DNA of 17,500 nucleotides, taken from NCBI GenBank assembly GCA_030674155.1, contig CM060317.1:47922135-47939634 (forward strand). Direction: 5' to 3'. The number at the start of each line of letters is the position of its first letter. Within the stretch, counting starts at the first letter, position 1. The notes under the pieces were generated by a model. That model saw only the letters and a program-made list of their open reading frames with translations, had not been told where the DNA came from and did not search any database. This stretch comes from Stramonita haemastoma. Lineage: Eukaryota > Mollusca > Gastropoda > Neogastropoda > Muricidae. This document shows positions 8,145 to 17,220 of the stretch, one piece after another. A program made the position numbers and the translations under genes.

Positions 8145-9751
8145 TGACAGTCCGGAGCTGACATGTTAACAACAGCACTGCACCCGAACTTGACAGTCCG
8201 GAGCTGACATGTTAACAACAGCACTGCACCCGAACTTGACAGTCCGCAGCTAACATGTTAACAACAGCACTGCACCCGAACTTGACAGTCCGCAGCTAAC
8301 ATGTTAACAACAGCACTGCACCCGAACTTGACAGTCCGCAGCTAACATGTTAACAACAGCACTGCACCCGAACTTGACAGTCCGCAGCTAACATGTTAAC
8401 AACAGCACTGCACCCGAACTTGACAGTCCGGAGCTGACATGTTAACAACAGCACTGCACCCGAACTTGACAGTCCGGAGCTGACATGTTAACAACAGCAC
8501 TGCACCCGAACTTGACAGTCCGCAGCTAACATGTTAACAACAGCACTGCACCCGAACTTGACAGTCCGCAGCTAACATGTTAACAACAGCACTGCACCCG
8601 AACTTGACAGTCCGGAGCTGACATGTTAACAACAGCACTGCACCCGAACTTGACAGTCCGGAGCTGACATGTTAACAACAGCACTGCACCCGAACTTGAC
8701 AGTCCGCAGCTAACATGTTAACAACAGCACTGCACCCGAACTTGACAGTCCGCAGCTAACATGTTAACAACAGCACTGCACCCGAACTTGACAGTCCGCA
8801 GCTAACATGTTAACAACAGCACTGCACCCGAACTTGACAGTCCGGAGCTGACATGTTAACAACAGCACTGCACCCGAACTTGACAGTCCGCAGCTAACAT
8901 GTTAACAACAGCACTGCACCCGAACTTGACAGTCCGCAGCTAACATGTTAACAACAGCACTGCACCCGAACTTGACAGTCCGGAGCTGACATGTTAACAA
9001 CAGCACTGCACCCGAACTTGACAGTCCGCAGCTAACATGTTAACAACAGCACTGCACCCGAACTTGACAGTCCGCAGCTAACATGTTAACAACAGCACTG
9101 CACCCGAACTTGACAGTCCGGAGCTGACATGTTAACAACAGCACTGCACCCGAACTTGACAGTCCGCAGCTAACATGTTAACAACAGCACTGCACCCGAA
9201 CTTGACAGTCCGCAGCTAACATGTTAACAACAGCACTGCACCCGAACTTGACAGTCCGGAGCTGACATGTTAACAACAGCACTGCACCCGAACTTGACAG
9301 TCCGCAGCTAACATGTTAACAACAGCACTGCACCCGAACTTGACAGTCCGCAGCTAACATGTTAACAACAGCACTGCACCCGAACTTGACAGTCCGGAGC
9401 TGACATGTTAACAACAGCACTGCACCCGAACTTGACAGTCCGCAGCTAACATGTTAACAACAGCACTGCACCCGAACTTGACAGTCCGCAGCTAACATGT
9501 TAACAACAGCACTGCACCCGAACTTGACAGTCCGCAGCTGACATGTTAACAACAGCATTGCACCCGAACTTGACAGTCCGCAGCTAACATGTTAACAACA
9601 GCACTGCACCCGAACTTGACAGTCCGGAGCTCACGTGTAACAACAGCATTGCACCCGAACTTGACAGTCCGGAGCTCACGTGTAACAACAGCACTGCACC
9701 CCAACTTGACAGTCCGGAGATAACGTGTAACAACAGCAATGAACCCGAACT
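8145..9751. repeat. 46-bp minisatellite, about 35 copies, with ABB higher-order pattern
   Basis: The unit starts TGACAGTCCG and ends CACCCGAACT. There are two main variants: A (CGGAGCTGAC) and B (CGCAGCTAAC). By eye the order is AABBBB AABB AABBB, then five consecutive ABB trimers (8835-9524, period 138 bp), then one recombinant unit (CGCAGCTGAC at 9525), one B, and three degenerate 45-bp units (9617-9751). The first two of these contain CACGTG. Each full unit contains the palindrome TGTTAACA. B units have the longer palindrome TAACATGTTA. The array lies in the intron and ends about 60 bp before the exon B acceptor. There are no spacers, so it is not a CRISPR array. Confidence 0.97.
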
Positions 9752-9812
9752 TGGCTGTCACAGAGAAAGAATCTCCAGGAGAGTGTGTGTGTTGTGTGTT
9801 GTGTGTCAGCAG

Positions 9813-9978
9813 GAACCCCCTAGTACACACGGTGGCCAAGAAGCGAGGCAACATGGACCTGGTCTTCATCCAGATGTACCAGTTGTGTGACCGGGACCGC
9901 AACGGCTTGTTCTCTCCTGTGGAGTTCCACTGTCTCAACGACATGCTGCGCCTTCTCATTGGGGTCAGACACAAGTGA
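9813..9978 (+). CDS. Exon B: EF-hand and C terminus of the secreted protein
   Basis: The exon begins after TCAGCAG; its first G completes the split Arg codon from exon A. It encodes 54 more residues and ends at TGA 9976-9978, giving a 91-residue precursor if spliced directly. In precursor numbering, residues 46-48 are KKR, a possible proprotein convertase site. Residues 63-74 (DRDRNGLFSPVE) fit the EF-hand loop exactly: acidic or oxygen ligands at loop positions 1, 3 and 5, Gly at 6, hydrophobic Phe at 8, Glu at 12. Flanking helices are amphipathic (DLVFIQMYQLC before, FHCLNDMLRLL after). There are two cysteines, at 62 and 77, just outside the loop. EF-hands usually come in pairs, so one hand suggests dimerisation, an unusual secreted peptide, or exons not found. 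Predicted role: extracellular or secretory-pathway calcium binding. The third-base GC-rich codon use contrasts with the AT-rich flanks. Confidence 0.82.
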
Positions 9979-10210
9979 GGAGCGACTGGTCTCCGGAGAA
10001 TGTCTTTTGCCTGTCTTCTACAGCTTTGGTGACTGAAGCAGTTTCTGCGCCGGTCATCTCCAGTTTTGAACAGTAAACTTGTCTTGAAATGTTGTTATCA
10101 CAGTCGTTTCTGGAAGTCATTTAAAGGGTTTGACTCCTTGTGTTTATAACGGGGACTGTGTTGATGAGAAAAAGTTGAAGCCGACTTTGGTTGTGTTTTA
10201 GAGTTGTGAA
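9979..10210 (+). promoter_or_regulatory. 3' untranslated region with candidate AGTAAA poly(A) signal
   Basis: After the stop there is about 90 bp of unique sequence, then AGTAAA (10072-10077), a known minor polyadenylation hexamer, followed within 30 bp by a T/G-rich stretch (TGTCTTGAAATGTTGTT). No AATAAA is seen nearby. A second AGTAAA occurs at about 10459-10464 after the CTT repeat, so a longer 3' end is possible. Confidence 0.35.
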
Positions 10211-10345
10211 TGATCTTCTTCTTTCTTCTTCTTTCTTCTTCTTTCTTCTTCTTCTTCTTCTTCTTCTTCTTCTTCTTCTCTTCTTCTCTTCTTCTTCTTC
10301 TTCTTCTTCTGCTTCTTCTTCTTCTTCCTCCCCTCCTCCTCCTCT
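10211..10345. repeat. (TTC)n / (CTT)n pyrimidine tract
   Basis: TTC trinucleotides with TTTC slips run from 10211 to about 10328 and fade into CCT-rich sequence to about 10375. All-pyrimidine on the + strand, with potential for triplex DNA. Leu/Phe/Ser-rich frames are artefacts. Confidence 0.95.
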
Positions 10346-10375
10346 TCCTCCTTCTCTCCCCCCTACTCTTCCCCC

Positions 10376-11383
10376 TCTTTTTCCTGCTCTTTTGCTGTTA
10401 CCGATCTGTCATTCTTGTCCGTTATCATGGTCCTCGACTCTTCTCACGATACTTTCAAAAGTAAAGCTGCTTTTTGTTTTTGAATTGAAATGAAGGTGAC
10501 ACAAAGCTGCAACCGTAATTGATTCAACCACTGATTTCCTTTTATTTTCTTCTTTCCTTTTCCTTTGAAATGTTCAAGTCAAGTGAAGAACAATTCCTGA
10601 TACTGCTGAGATGTAGACAATGGTTAGATGCTGACGTACAGACAATGGTTGATGATTTTTCACTGTTTACCACACCCTCCCTACCTAACTGTATACTACT
10701 GTTCTGTGTCGGAAATGAGCCGATCAAAATGAGATTAATTATTATCTGTATCCTTTTCTGCCCAGCCCCTCTTCTGCTGTCCACTACCTCAGATACTAGT
10801 CCTTGGACACCATTTCTCCATCTGTTTGACATCGGGAACAATGTTTTACCTAAATCTGGAACGTTTTCCACTTTCCTTTGAAAGTTATTGGTATTGTTGT
10901 TCTTGATGTTTTAACTGTAGCTATTGTTGATTTTGGTGGTGGTGGTGGTAGTGGTTGTGGTTGTGATGGTGCTTTGTCAAGAATAGAAATATCATTATCT
11001 TACTGCTTTGTGAAACTTTTTTGTTGTTGGTTGCTGTTGTGTGAGAAACACGTTATTTTTGAATGTGATATTTTCTTTAGTTTCCCCCTATGATGAGCAT
11101 GGATGAAAAAACAAAGCGGTCAATCTTGCAATTGTTCCGTGTGACACGGTGCCAGATGGCACACACATGATACAGAATGGAGCTTTGTAATCTGGACTTC
11201 TACACAAGGTTACAGTCAATGTTACTTATGCATGACCAATACACCAATACATATACTAACAATTCATGCTTCCGTAATTTTTGTTACAGTTACAGTAAAA
11301 CTCCTTCTCTAATTATTTCAACATATCCTTAGAGGTCTTTTTGTTGAAAAAGGCCCGCGTGTTTTCGGTTACAACTCTGAGTT
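10376..11383. other. Gene-free 3' flank of the EF-hand gene
   Basis: I see no exon with convincing splice sites. A small (GGT)n run lies at 10937-10975. 10580-10660 has the direct duplication AGACAATGGTTGATG/AGACAATGGTTAGATG (10615-10652). A short inverted repeat GTGCCA-GA-TGGCAC lies at 11149-11162. Open frames of 110-120 codons on either strand around 10519-10881 overlap each other and show no domain. Confidence 0.5.
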
Positions 11384-11790
11384 ATTGATATCTTTTATAG
11401 AACCACAGATTCACTCATGTGAAGATTTTGCGTATGCGACCATTTTTACCTGTCATAAGGTAGCTGCATTCCGACTTCGAAAAAACGACATCAATGTGTA
11501 TGCGTTTTTAGAATTTTGTCATCGACATTCTTTCCCACAGGCACACAATGGTTTATTCTTCCGAAAGGGAGGACGGGTTGTGTGCACAATATATGTTCTG
11601 CATGCGTTCGCACACGAGGCCTCGGTTTATAGTCTTATCCGAAAAACTTTCGGGAAATGGAGTCGGTACTGATGTTAATCCATGGGAGAAATTGCCCTCA
11701 TACGGATACCACGATGGTGGCTCGAACCCCGGGCCGTCAGATCGCGAGCTCAACTCTTTAACCACCAGGCTCTCATGCCCCGCCCCATCC
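11384..11790 (-). mobile_element. Diverged family 2-like SINE (minus strand)
   Basis: It follows the order of family 2 (GGCACACAATGG at 11540, TTCCGAAA, CGTTCGCACACGAGGCCTCG, TTTATAGTCTTATCCGAA, GGAGTCGGTACTGATGTTAA), then a head with GGCTCGAACCCCGGGCC and TTTAACCACCAGGC. The left end (11384-11490) is weakly matched. It differs from other copies by an extra segment, TACCACGATGGTGGCTCGAACC, also found in the 2814 fragment. Both may therefore belong to a separate subfamily. Confidence 0.7.
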
Positions 11791-12559
11791 CCCCTAGTTA
11801 TATAAGTAAAGGTAGTTTTCTGTATCAGTGACACGAATGTGTTTAACTCTTGTGATGCTGATCCTGTATTGTCGAGTTTGTGTTATTGATGTTTAGGTAC
11901 AACTTGTTGCATTACTACGATTTTAATAAGTTGTAGATCCTTTTTTTTATATATTAGTAACAGTGCTATCTGTATCGTGATAGTATTATTACAGTACTTT
12001 ACTGCCAGTCATAGCTTGTTAATTTTTCATGAAATACTACCCCCCCCAAAAAAAAGAAAAAAGCCTGGTTCAAGTAGTCAAGTTTGTTTATTGATACCTC
12101 TTCAAGATAGTAGTAACTCAGTATTATTGTCTGTCCCATGAGTTAGATAACATGCAGTCGCTCCTGAGAAGTCAAGCCTTTTATCTATTTATATTATTTA
12201 TCTTATTTCATTTTGAGCATCTTCCGAGCATGAGCATCTTGAGCACCTTGAGCATCTTCCGACTTCGGCGTGTTTTTTTTTTCCCCCAGCAGAGTTGTTA
12301 TCTGCTAGACTTGTTTTCTTGACCGTGCTGCAGAGTTCAGTCTACCCTGAAGCCATCCTCCTCTGTCTTCACAGCCGTTGCCTGTTCCCCCACTGGGTTG
12401 TGTCCTCTTGGTGTTTAACCCACATCTTGGGGCGGGTTCCTGGGTACCATGGCGTGTTCACACACCGATGAGTCTGTGTGCATGCCGCACGTTGAATTAA
12501 AGGGGCCAAGTCTCCCCCCTCGGAGAATTGTAGTATTCTAAGACTCGTCTGGAAAACAA
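11791..12559. other. Gene-free, AT-rich stretch
   Basis: No coding recognised. 12214-12265 has a small cluster of GAGCATCTT / GAGCACCTT repeats. C7 followed by an A-rich run (12042-12062) may be an old tail. GC content rises at 12300-12510, but I find no splice-bounded frame there. Confidence 0.5.
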
Positions 12560-12770
12560 GAATGAGGTGACAAGAATAAAAACGAAAAATCAGAGACAAA
12601 GAGAGGGATAGAAAAGAGGGAATTCCTAGCACAGAATGAGGTGATCTATGAATAACACGAAAAATCAGAAACAAAGAGAGGGTAGAAAAGAGGAATTCCT
12701 AGCACAGAATGAGGTGCAGGATAACACGAAATCAGAACAAGAGAAGGATGACAAGAGGATTCTAGACAGA
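12560..12770. repeat. Decaying tandem triplication, period 74 then 73 then 62 bp
   Basis: GAATGAGGTG starts copies at 12560, 12634 and 12707. Each copy contains ACGAAAAATCAGA, ACAAAGAGAGGG and GAATTCCTAGCACA. The third copy is shortened by many single-base losses in runs (AAAAATCAGAAAC to AATCAGAAC, GAGAGGGTAGAAAAGAGG to GAGAAGGATGACAAGAGG). The copies get shorter left to right. Confidence 0.85.
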
Positions 12771-13727
12771 ATTCCAGAAGTTGGTGATTTATATGAAAGG
12801 TCCCCGTTATCCCTAAGGGTGTGGCATGAGGCGATTTTACAGCTTGACGATGTGCAGTCCAGTGTTCTGATAAAGATTTCCAGGATTGCTCCCCAAGCCT
12901 TAGAAGTCTTGACGTTTCTTTCGATATTCAGTGTACATATATTTTCATTGACTTCCTAGATCTGGTAATTAATTAGCCCCTAGCCAGTTTTTTTTTTCAG
13001 AAAACCATCAATTTTTGTGGTGCTTTCTTTTTAAATTACTTTGCACACGTAAACGCTTTCTTCTTCCTTCCTCCTCTATCCTCTTTTTCTTCTTCTTTCT
13101 CACTCTTGTCTTTGTAGTCGTTTGCTATAACAAAATATAGCGTAAGTATTTTACTAAGACTAATGCTTGAATTTACATGGAGGTATGCTTTCTTTATCTC
13201 TGCATGCACAAACGTGACATGTGCAAAACATGTTTGGCTACACGTGTACTTTTTTTTTTTTTTGCTGACCTTTTTTGAAGTGTGTTTGGCACAACTCTTT
13301 TACAGTTTACTCTTTTTTGTTTTAAACATTTTTATGAGGAGTTGTTACAGTAATTATTGTGGGAAGACTTTGTTTCGATTTGGTGTTTTGTTAGTTAACG
13401 CAGACTTCTTGGTGATGATGATGTAGTTCAACGCATGGCGGTAGTATATATATAATACTTGCGTTAAGTTACCGTAGTCTTGTATTTCTTTTGTGTTGCA
13501 TTTTGTTGCGACGTGCGTGTGTTATCAGTAAAATGAATTTTGTTGTTTATCTTTTTTTTGTTGGTGGTGAAATCATGGTTCTTTTACCCCCAAATAAACG
13601 TCTCGCAAGAGGCACGATTCATTTTTTTTTGGTCTTGTCAATTTTTCTTTACCTTTCTCTATTCTCGTCTGCTTTCTGGAAATCGACGTGTGTTTTGCAT
13701 AGCTGGTTGGTTTTGTTGTTGTTACCA
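12771..13727. other. Gene-free stretch
   Basis: AT-rich, with several T runs and a few short palindromes. There are open frames of 87 and 161 codons on the + strand, the latter running into the SINE at 13728, but they are Phe/Leu-rich translations of T-rich DNA without domain signature. I do not call a gene. Confidence 0.5.
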
Positions 13728-14155
13728 TTATTAATAATATTTTCTTTTAATTTTAAATTTTTATACCACTTTATGTCACACAGATTTCTCTGCTTGAAAT
13801 TCAGGCTGCTCTCCGCGGGGAGAGCGCGTCGCCACAAGTGCAGCGCCACCCATTATTATTTTTCTTTTTCCTGTCAGCAACTGTATTTGTTTCCCTATCA
13901 GAGTGACTTTTTTCAACTGAATTTTGCCAGGAACAACCCTCTTGTTGCCGTGGGTTCTTTAACGTGCGCCAAATAATGATGTGTAACACACGGGACCTCG
14001 GTTTATCGTCTCATCCAAAGACTAGCGCCCAGACCACCACTCGTGATCTAATGGATGGGGTAAAAGTTGTGGCCCAGACGGTATTCGAACCACCACACAC
14101 TACACGACCCGACTTTTCGCTTTCTAGACAGGCGCGTTACCGCTAGACCACTGAT
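13728..14155 (-). mobile_element. tRNA-derived SINE, family 3, second copy (minus strand)
   Basis: Minus-strand head: A box TGGTCTAGCGG (complement of 14140-14150) and B box GGTTCGAATAC (complement of 14081-14091). The body matches the 6862 copy throughout: ACCACTCGTGATCTAATGGA, CGGGACCTCGGTTTAT, CTCTCCGCGGGGAGAGCGCG, and TTATGTCACACAGATTTCTC. The tail is AT-rich at 13728-13765. Frames crossing it are not genes. Confidence 0.87.
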
Positions 14156-14199
14156 AACGTTGCTGTTCATATTGTTGTTGTTGTTGAATCTTTTTTTTT

Positions 14200-14545
14200 A
14201 ATATTTTATTCTATTCTTTTTTTATATTGAGGATAACAGAATAAGCAATATGTGCTTTTTTTTCATCCGGTCCCCGTGTGTATGCAGTTTTTGTAAATAT
14301 TGTCATCTGTTCCCACCGGCACACGATGGCCTACTCTTACGAAAAGCGGAACAGGATTTAACGTGTGCGCAAGATGTTCTGCGTGCGTTCGCACACGGGG
14401 CCTCGGTTTAAAGTCTCATCCGAAGGACTTTTGGGGAGAGTGGAGTCGGCACTGATGTTAACTCCAGGAGAAAAATTTCCTCGACCGGACTCGAACCCGG
14501 GTCGTCAAATTGCCAGCGCAATGTTCTGACCACTAGGCTATCCGT
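14200..14545 (-). mobile_element. tRNA-derived SINE, family 2, copy with best-preserved head (minus strand)
   Basis: The minus-strand head has A box TAGCCTAGTGG (complement of 14530-14540) and B box GGTTCGAGTCC (complement of 14487-14497), both consensus for Pol III internal promoters. The body matches copy 1 closely from 14225 (ATTGAGGATAACAGAATAAG) to 14475. The 3' end is an A/T-rich tail at 14190-14222. A C13-14 run abuts the head at 14548-14560. Confidence 0.9.
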
Positions 14546-14640
14546 CCCCCCCCCCCCCCGTATCAGTTTTACATCCCACCTCCGGTTCATTTCATACAAC
14601 CTCTTAGCCCCGATTTCAAAGCCAGCATCATTTTTGATGA

Positions 14641-14690
14641 TAATGCTGCTGTTGATAATTGCTGTTGCTGTTGTTGTTGTTGTTGTTGTT
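14641..14690. repeat. (GTT)n with GCT interruptions
   Basis: GTT/GCT trinucleotides run about 14644-14690, then CT dinucleotides at 14693-14705. Duplicated text flanks it: CATACAACCTCT(T/C)AGCC and GATTTCAAAGC occur at 14593-14623 and again at 14740-14769. The microsatellite thus lies between two copies of a roughly 30-bp direct repeat. Confidence 0.85.
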
Positions 14691-14938
14691 CAATCTCTCT
14701 CTCTCCTCATCATTTTTCAGCCAGCCCACCCCCGCCCGAGTCATACAACCTCTCAGCCAGATTTCAAAGCTGGTTTTTTTTTTCCGCGGCCAGGGCTGTG
14801 AGGTTGTGACCATGGCGTGTTAATTAGCGGGTGTGTGTCGTGACCAGCACCAATAGGCCTAGCGGGGGAGAAAGTCTTTGTAGTGGGAATGTCAGAGAGG
14901 GCAAAACTCCCAACACCTGCCTGAAATTGCGCAGTGCA

Positions 14939-15108
14939 GTGGGTGGGTGGGTGGGGTGTGTGTGTGTGTGTGTGTGGGGGGGGGGGTTGAGGGGTAGGGG
15001 GGGGGGGGGGGGGGGTGGGGGGGGGGGGGTGTGGTGTGGGTGGTGTGGTGGGTGGGTGGGTGTGTGTGGTGTGTGTGTGTTTGTGTGTGTGTTTTGTGTG
15101 TGTGTGTG

Positions 15109-15144
<36 letters not shown>

Positions 15145-15217
15145 TGTGGTGGTGGTGTGTGGTGGTGGTGGTGGTGGTGGTGGTGCGTGGTGTGGTGTGT
15201 GTGGTGTGTGGTGTGTG

Positions 15218-15255
<38 letters not shown>

Positions 15256-15378
15256 TGGGTGGGTGTGGTGTGGGTGGTGGTGGTGTGTGTGTGTGTGGTG
15301 GGTGTGTGGTGGGTGTGGTGGTGTGTGGTGTGTGTGTGTGTGTGTGTGTGTGGAGAGAGGAGAGAGGAGAGAGAGAGA

Positions 15379-15427
<49 letters not shown>

Positions 15428-15430
15428 AAC
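14939..15430. repeat. Compound G-run / (GT)n / (GGT)n / (GA)n / (ACAG)n tract, about 490 bp
   Basis: In order: GTGGG units (14939-14955), (GT)n, long G runs (14978-15029), alternating GT and GGT blocks (15030-15350), (GA)n (15351-15389) and (ACAG)n (15389-15427). G runs of 9 or more spaced by single bases could fold as G-quadruplexes, and long GT runs favour Z-DNA. All long frames across it (Cys/Val/Gly or Thr/His/Pro) are artefacts of the repeats. Confidence 0.96.
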
Positions 15431-15867
15431 AGACAGAAGAGAAAAGAGACAGAGAACACTGAACATTGAACATTTTCTTGTACTTAGGCCTTGGGCCACA
15501 TACAAAATAATATGTTCGGAGCAGGGGGAAGGTACACATCATAGTAGAAAACCTGTTTATTTATTTCGCAATATCCAATTCTGCAAGTACATAGAATCAC
15601 ACTCAAAGTCTTCTAATTATCATCATCCCCATCGTCATCTTCAACATCTACATAATCATCGCAATCAGCATCTCATTATCTACAGCAGCAGCTGCAGCAG
15701 GGATGTCAACATCACTATCATCATTATCATCATCGACACCATCTTCTTCATCAACTACACTGCCATATCTTCTTCAACCTTTATGTCATTGTCACGATCA
15801 TCATCCTCATCATCTACATCATAGTTTTCATCGTTATCTTCAACATAATTATACATCAAATGTCGGG
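15431..15867. repeat. Short gap, then cryptic ATC/TCA simple repeat (15605-15850)
   Basis: 15431-15604 shows nothing recognisable. From about 15605 to 15850 the sequence is dominated by ATC, ATCATC, TCTTCA and AGC triplets in mixed order, probably a decayed trinucleotide repeat. No gene is called. Confidence 0.7.
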
Positions 15868-15868
15868 G

Positions 15869-15927
<59 letters not shown>
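15868..15927. repeat. (GA)n microsatellite, about 30 units
   Basis: A pure GA run preceded by G7. Confidence 0.97.
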
Positions 15928-15929
<2 letters not shown>

Positions 15930-16017
15930 CAAGGTCTAAGTACAATTTTTTATTTCCTGTCGTTGTAATGAATAACAGTGCGGTTGTTGTTTTTTTCATC
16001 AAGCCATCCACTAATCG

Positions 16018-16111
16018 AGCAGCAGCAGCAGCAGCAGCAGCAGCACTCAGCAACAGCAGCAGCACACAGCAGCACAGCAAAAACAACAACAATAATAATA
16101 ATAATAACAAA
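16018..16111. repeat. (CAG)n then (AAC)n/(AAT)n
   Basis: CAG triplets with CAACAG, CACTCAG and CACACAG interruptions (16018-16079), then AAC and AAT triplets (16080-16111). The poly-Ala/Gln reading frames have no gene context. Confidence 0.95.
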
Positions 16112-16296
16112 ATGAGAAAAAAATGACTGAAAAAGAAAAGGACGCGATACATTGCAAAGCAGTAAAGTCGCAACGTGTTGCACTATATCACTTTTCCGTT
16201 CTTCCACAATTATACATTATACAAATACCCGTCATCTACTAAGCGTTCATTCCGTTACAGTGACATTAGGTCAACAAGCATCCTTCTCCCCCTCCA

Positions 16297-16429
<133 letters not shown>

Positions 16430-16528
16430 CGCTATCCATCAGAAAGATAGAAAACAAAATAAAACCCAAACAACCAATAAAACAACAAACCTAAAAAAAC
16501 AAAATGTATCTGTGTGTAAGTGCGCGCG

Positions 16529-16593
16529 CACATACTTACATGCATGCGTGCGTGCATGCGTCTGTGCGCGCGCGCGCGCGCGCGCGTGTGTGT

Positions 16594-16639
<46 letters not shown>

Positions 16640-16644
16640 GGGGG
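16529..16644. repeat. Purine-pyrimidine alternating CG/CATG block, (GA)n and G16
   Basis: GCGCGCGC (16529), TGCATGCGTGCG, then (CG)n at 16566-16586, GTGTGT, (GA)n at 16596-16629, then a run of 16 G (16629-16644). The CG run is a strong Z-DNA-type alternation. Confidence 0.96.
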
Positions 16645-17220
16645 ATTAAAAATACAATATTGCACTATTTTCACAAGTCACCAAATTCACCTCTGCTTTC
16701 TCTTTTATATCAATACAAAAACCTGAAGTCAAAAACAGAAATTGATGCTAAACCTTCAACTGAAAGAACACCTTACAGATAACCCGACGAACTCTTTTGC
16801 CATTAAAGCTAGGTTTTTCTCTGACTTGGTAGTCTATTAGCAGCACTCCCTCTCTCCATCTTTCTGATATTAGGCTCTGCACTCCTTGATATGTAAGAAC
16901 TTATTTTTTTAGGAGAGAAAGGCGAGGGGGGGGGGGGGGCGGCGGCTGGAGGGGTCTTCGTAACAGCCAAATAGATACGTTGGTGTGAGGCGGCTGTCAG
17001 TCATGTCGTCTGCTGTGGTCCCTGGGGCATAGGCCGCATGCTGTTCCAGGCATCTCGGCTCTGGCTGCGTTCAGATGCCCCACGTCATGCCAATCTTTCG
17101 CATCTCATCCAATCCGCGCAGTTTCTAGGCGCCCTCTCTTCTTCCCTTGAGGATTCCAGGGAGAGCTACGTAGGAATAAACAAACAAGAGAGAACACACA
17201 ACGGATTAGACAAATTTCAG
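16645..17220. other. Gene-free stretch, possibly a decayed element at 16970-17175
   Basis: No exon supported. 16970-17175 is GC-richer (about GGTCCCTGGGGCATAGG through GATTCCAGGGAGAGC) than its flanks. It could be a fragment of an old transposon coding region, but I cannot name a family. A G13 run lies at 16926-16939. Confidence 0.4.

Larger units (their letters stand above)
4764..9812 (+). other. Intron of the EF-hand gene, about 5.05 kb, repeat-filled
   Basis: It runs from GTACGT to the tandem acceptor TCAGCAG. Almost the whole span is repeats: a LINE-like tail, a family 2 SINE, a GAT/GATG tract, a nested family 1 copy, a 14-bp minisatellite and a 46-bp minisatellite. One possible internal exon is listed at 7781-7840. 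The 3' polypyrimidine tract is weak: it is GT-rich (9785-9806) rather than CT-rich, which could favour regulated splicing. Confidence 0.6.

Noticed and set aside
8145..9751. CRISPR-like regular repeat array
   Set aside because: Units are contiguous with no unique spacers, both variants are near-identical over their whole length, and the context is an animal intron. It is a minisatellite.
9546..9974. Minus-strand open frame over exon B and the minisatellite
   Set aside because: It is antisense to a well-supported EF-hand exon, and its repeats are translated minisatellite units.
10519..10881. 120-codon + strand and 109-codon minus-strand open frames
   Set aside because: They overlap on opposite strands, have no recognisable motif and lack convincing splice or promoter context.
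13491..13976. 161-codon open frame with hydrophobic segments resembling a membrane protein
   Set aside because: Hydrophobicity reflects T-rich DNA, and the C-terminal third is the reverse of a family 3 SINE.
14753..15542. Long open frames (over 200 codons) on both strands
   Set aside because: They are Thr/His/Pro or Cys/Val/Gly translations of GT/GGT microsatellites in several frames at once, without domains or splice logic.
16018..16080. Polyglutamine or polyalanine coding repeat
   Set aside because: The CAG run has no surrounding exon or splice sites and lies in a cluster of noncoding microsatellites.
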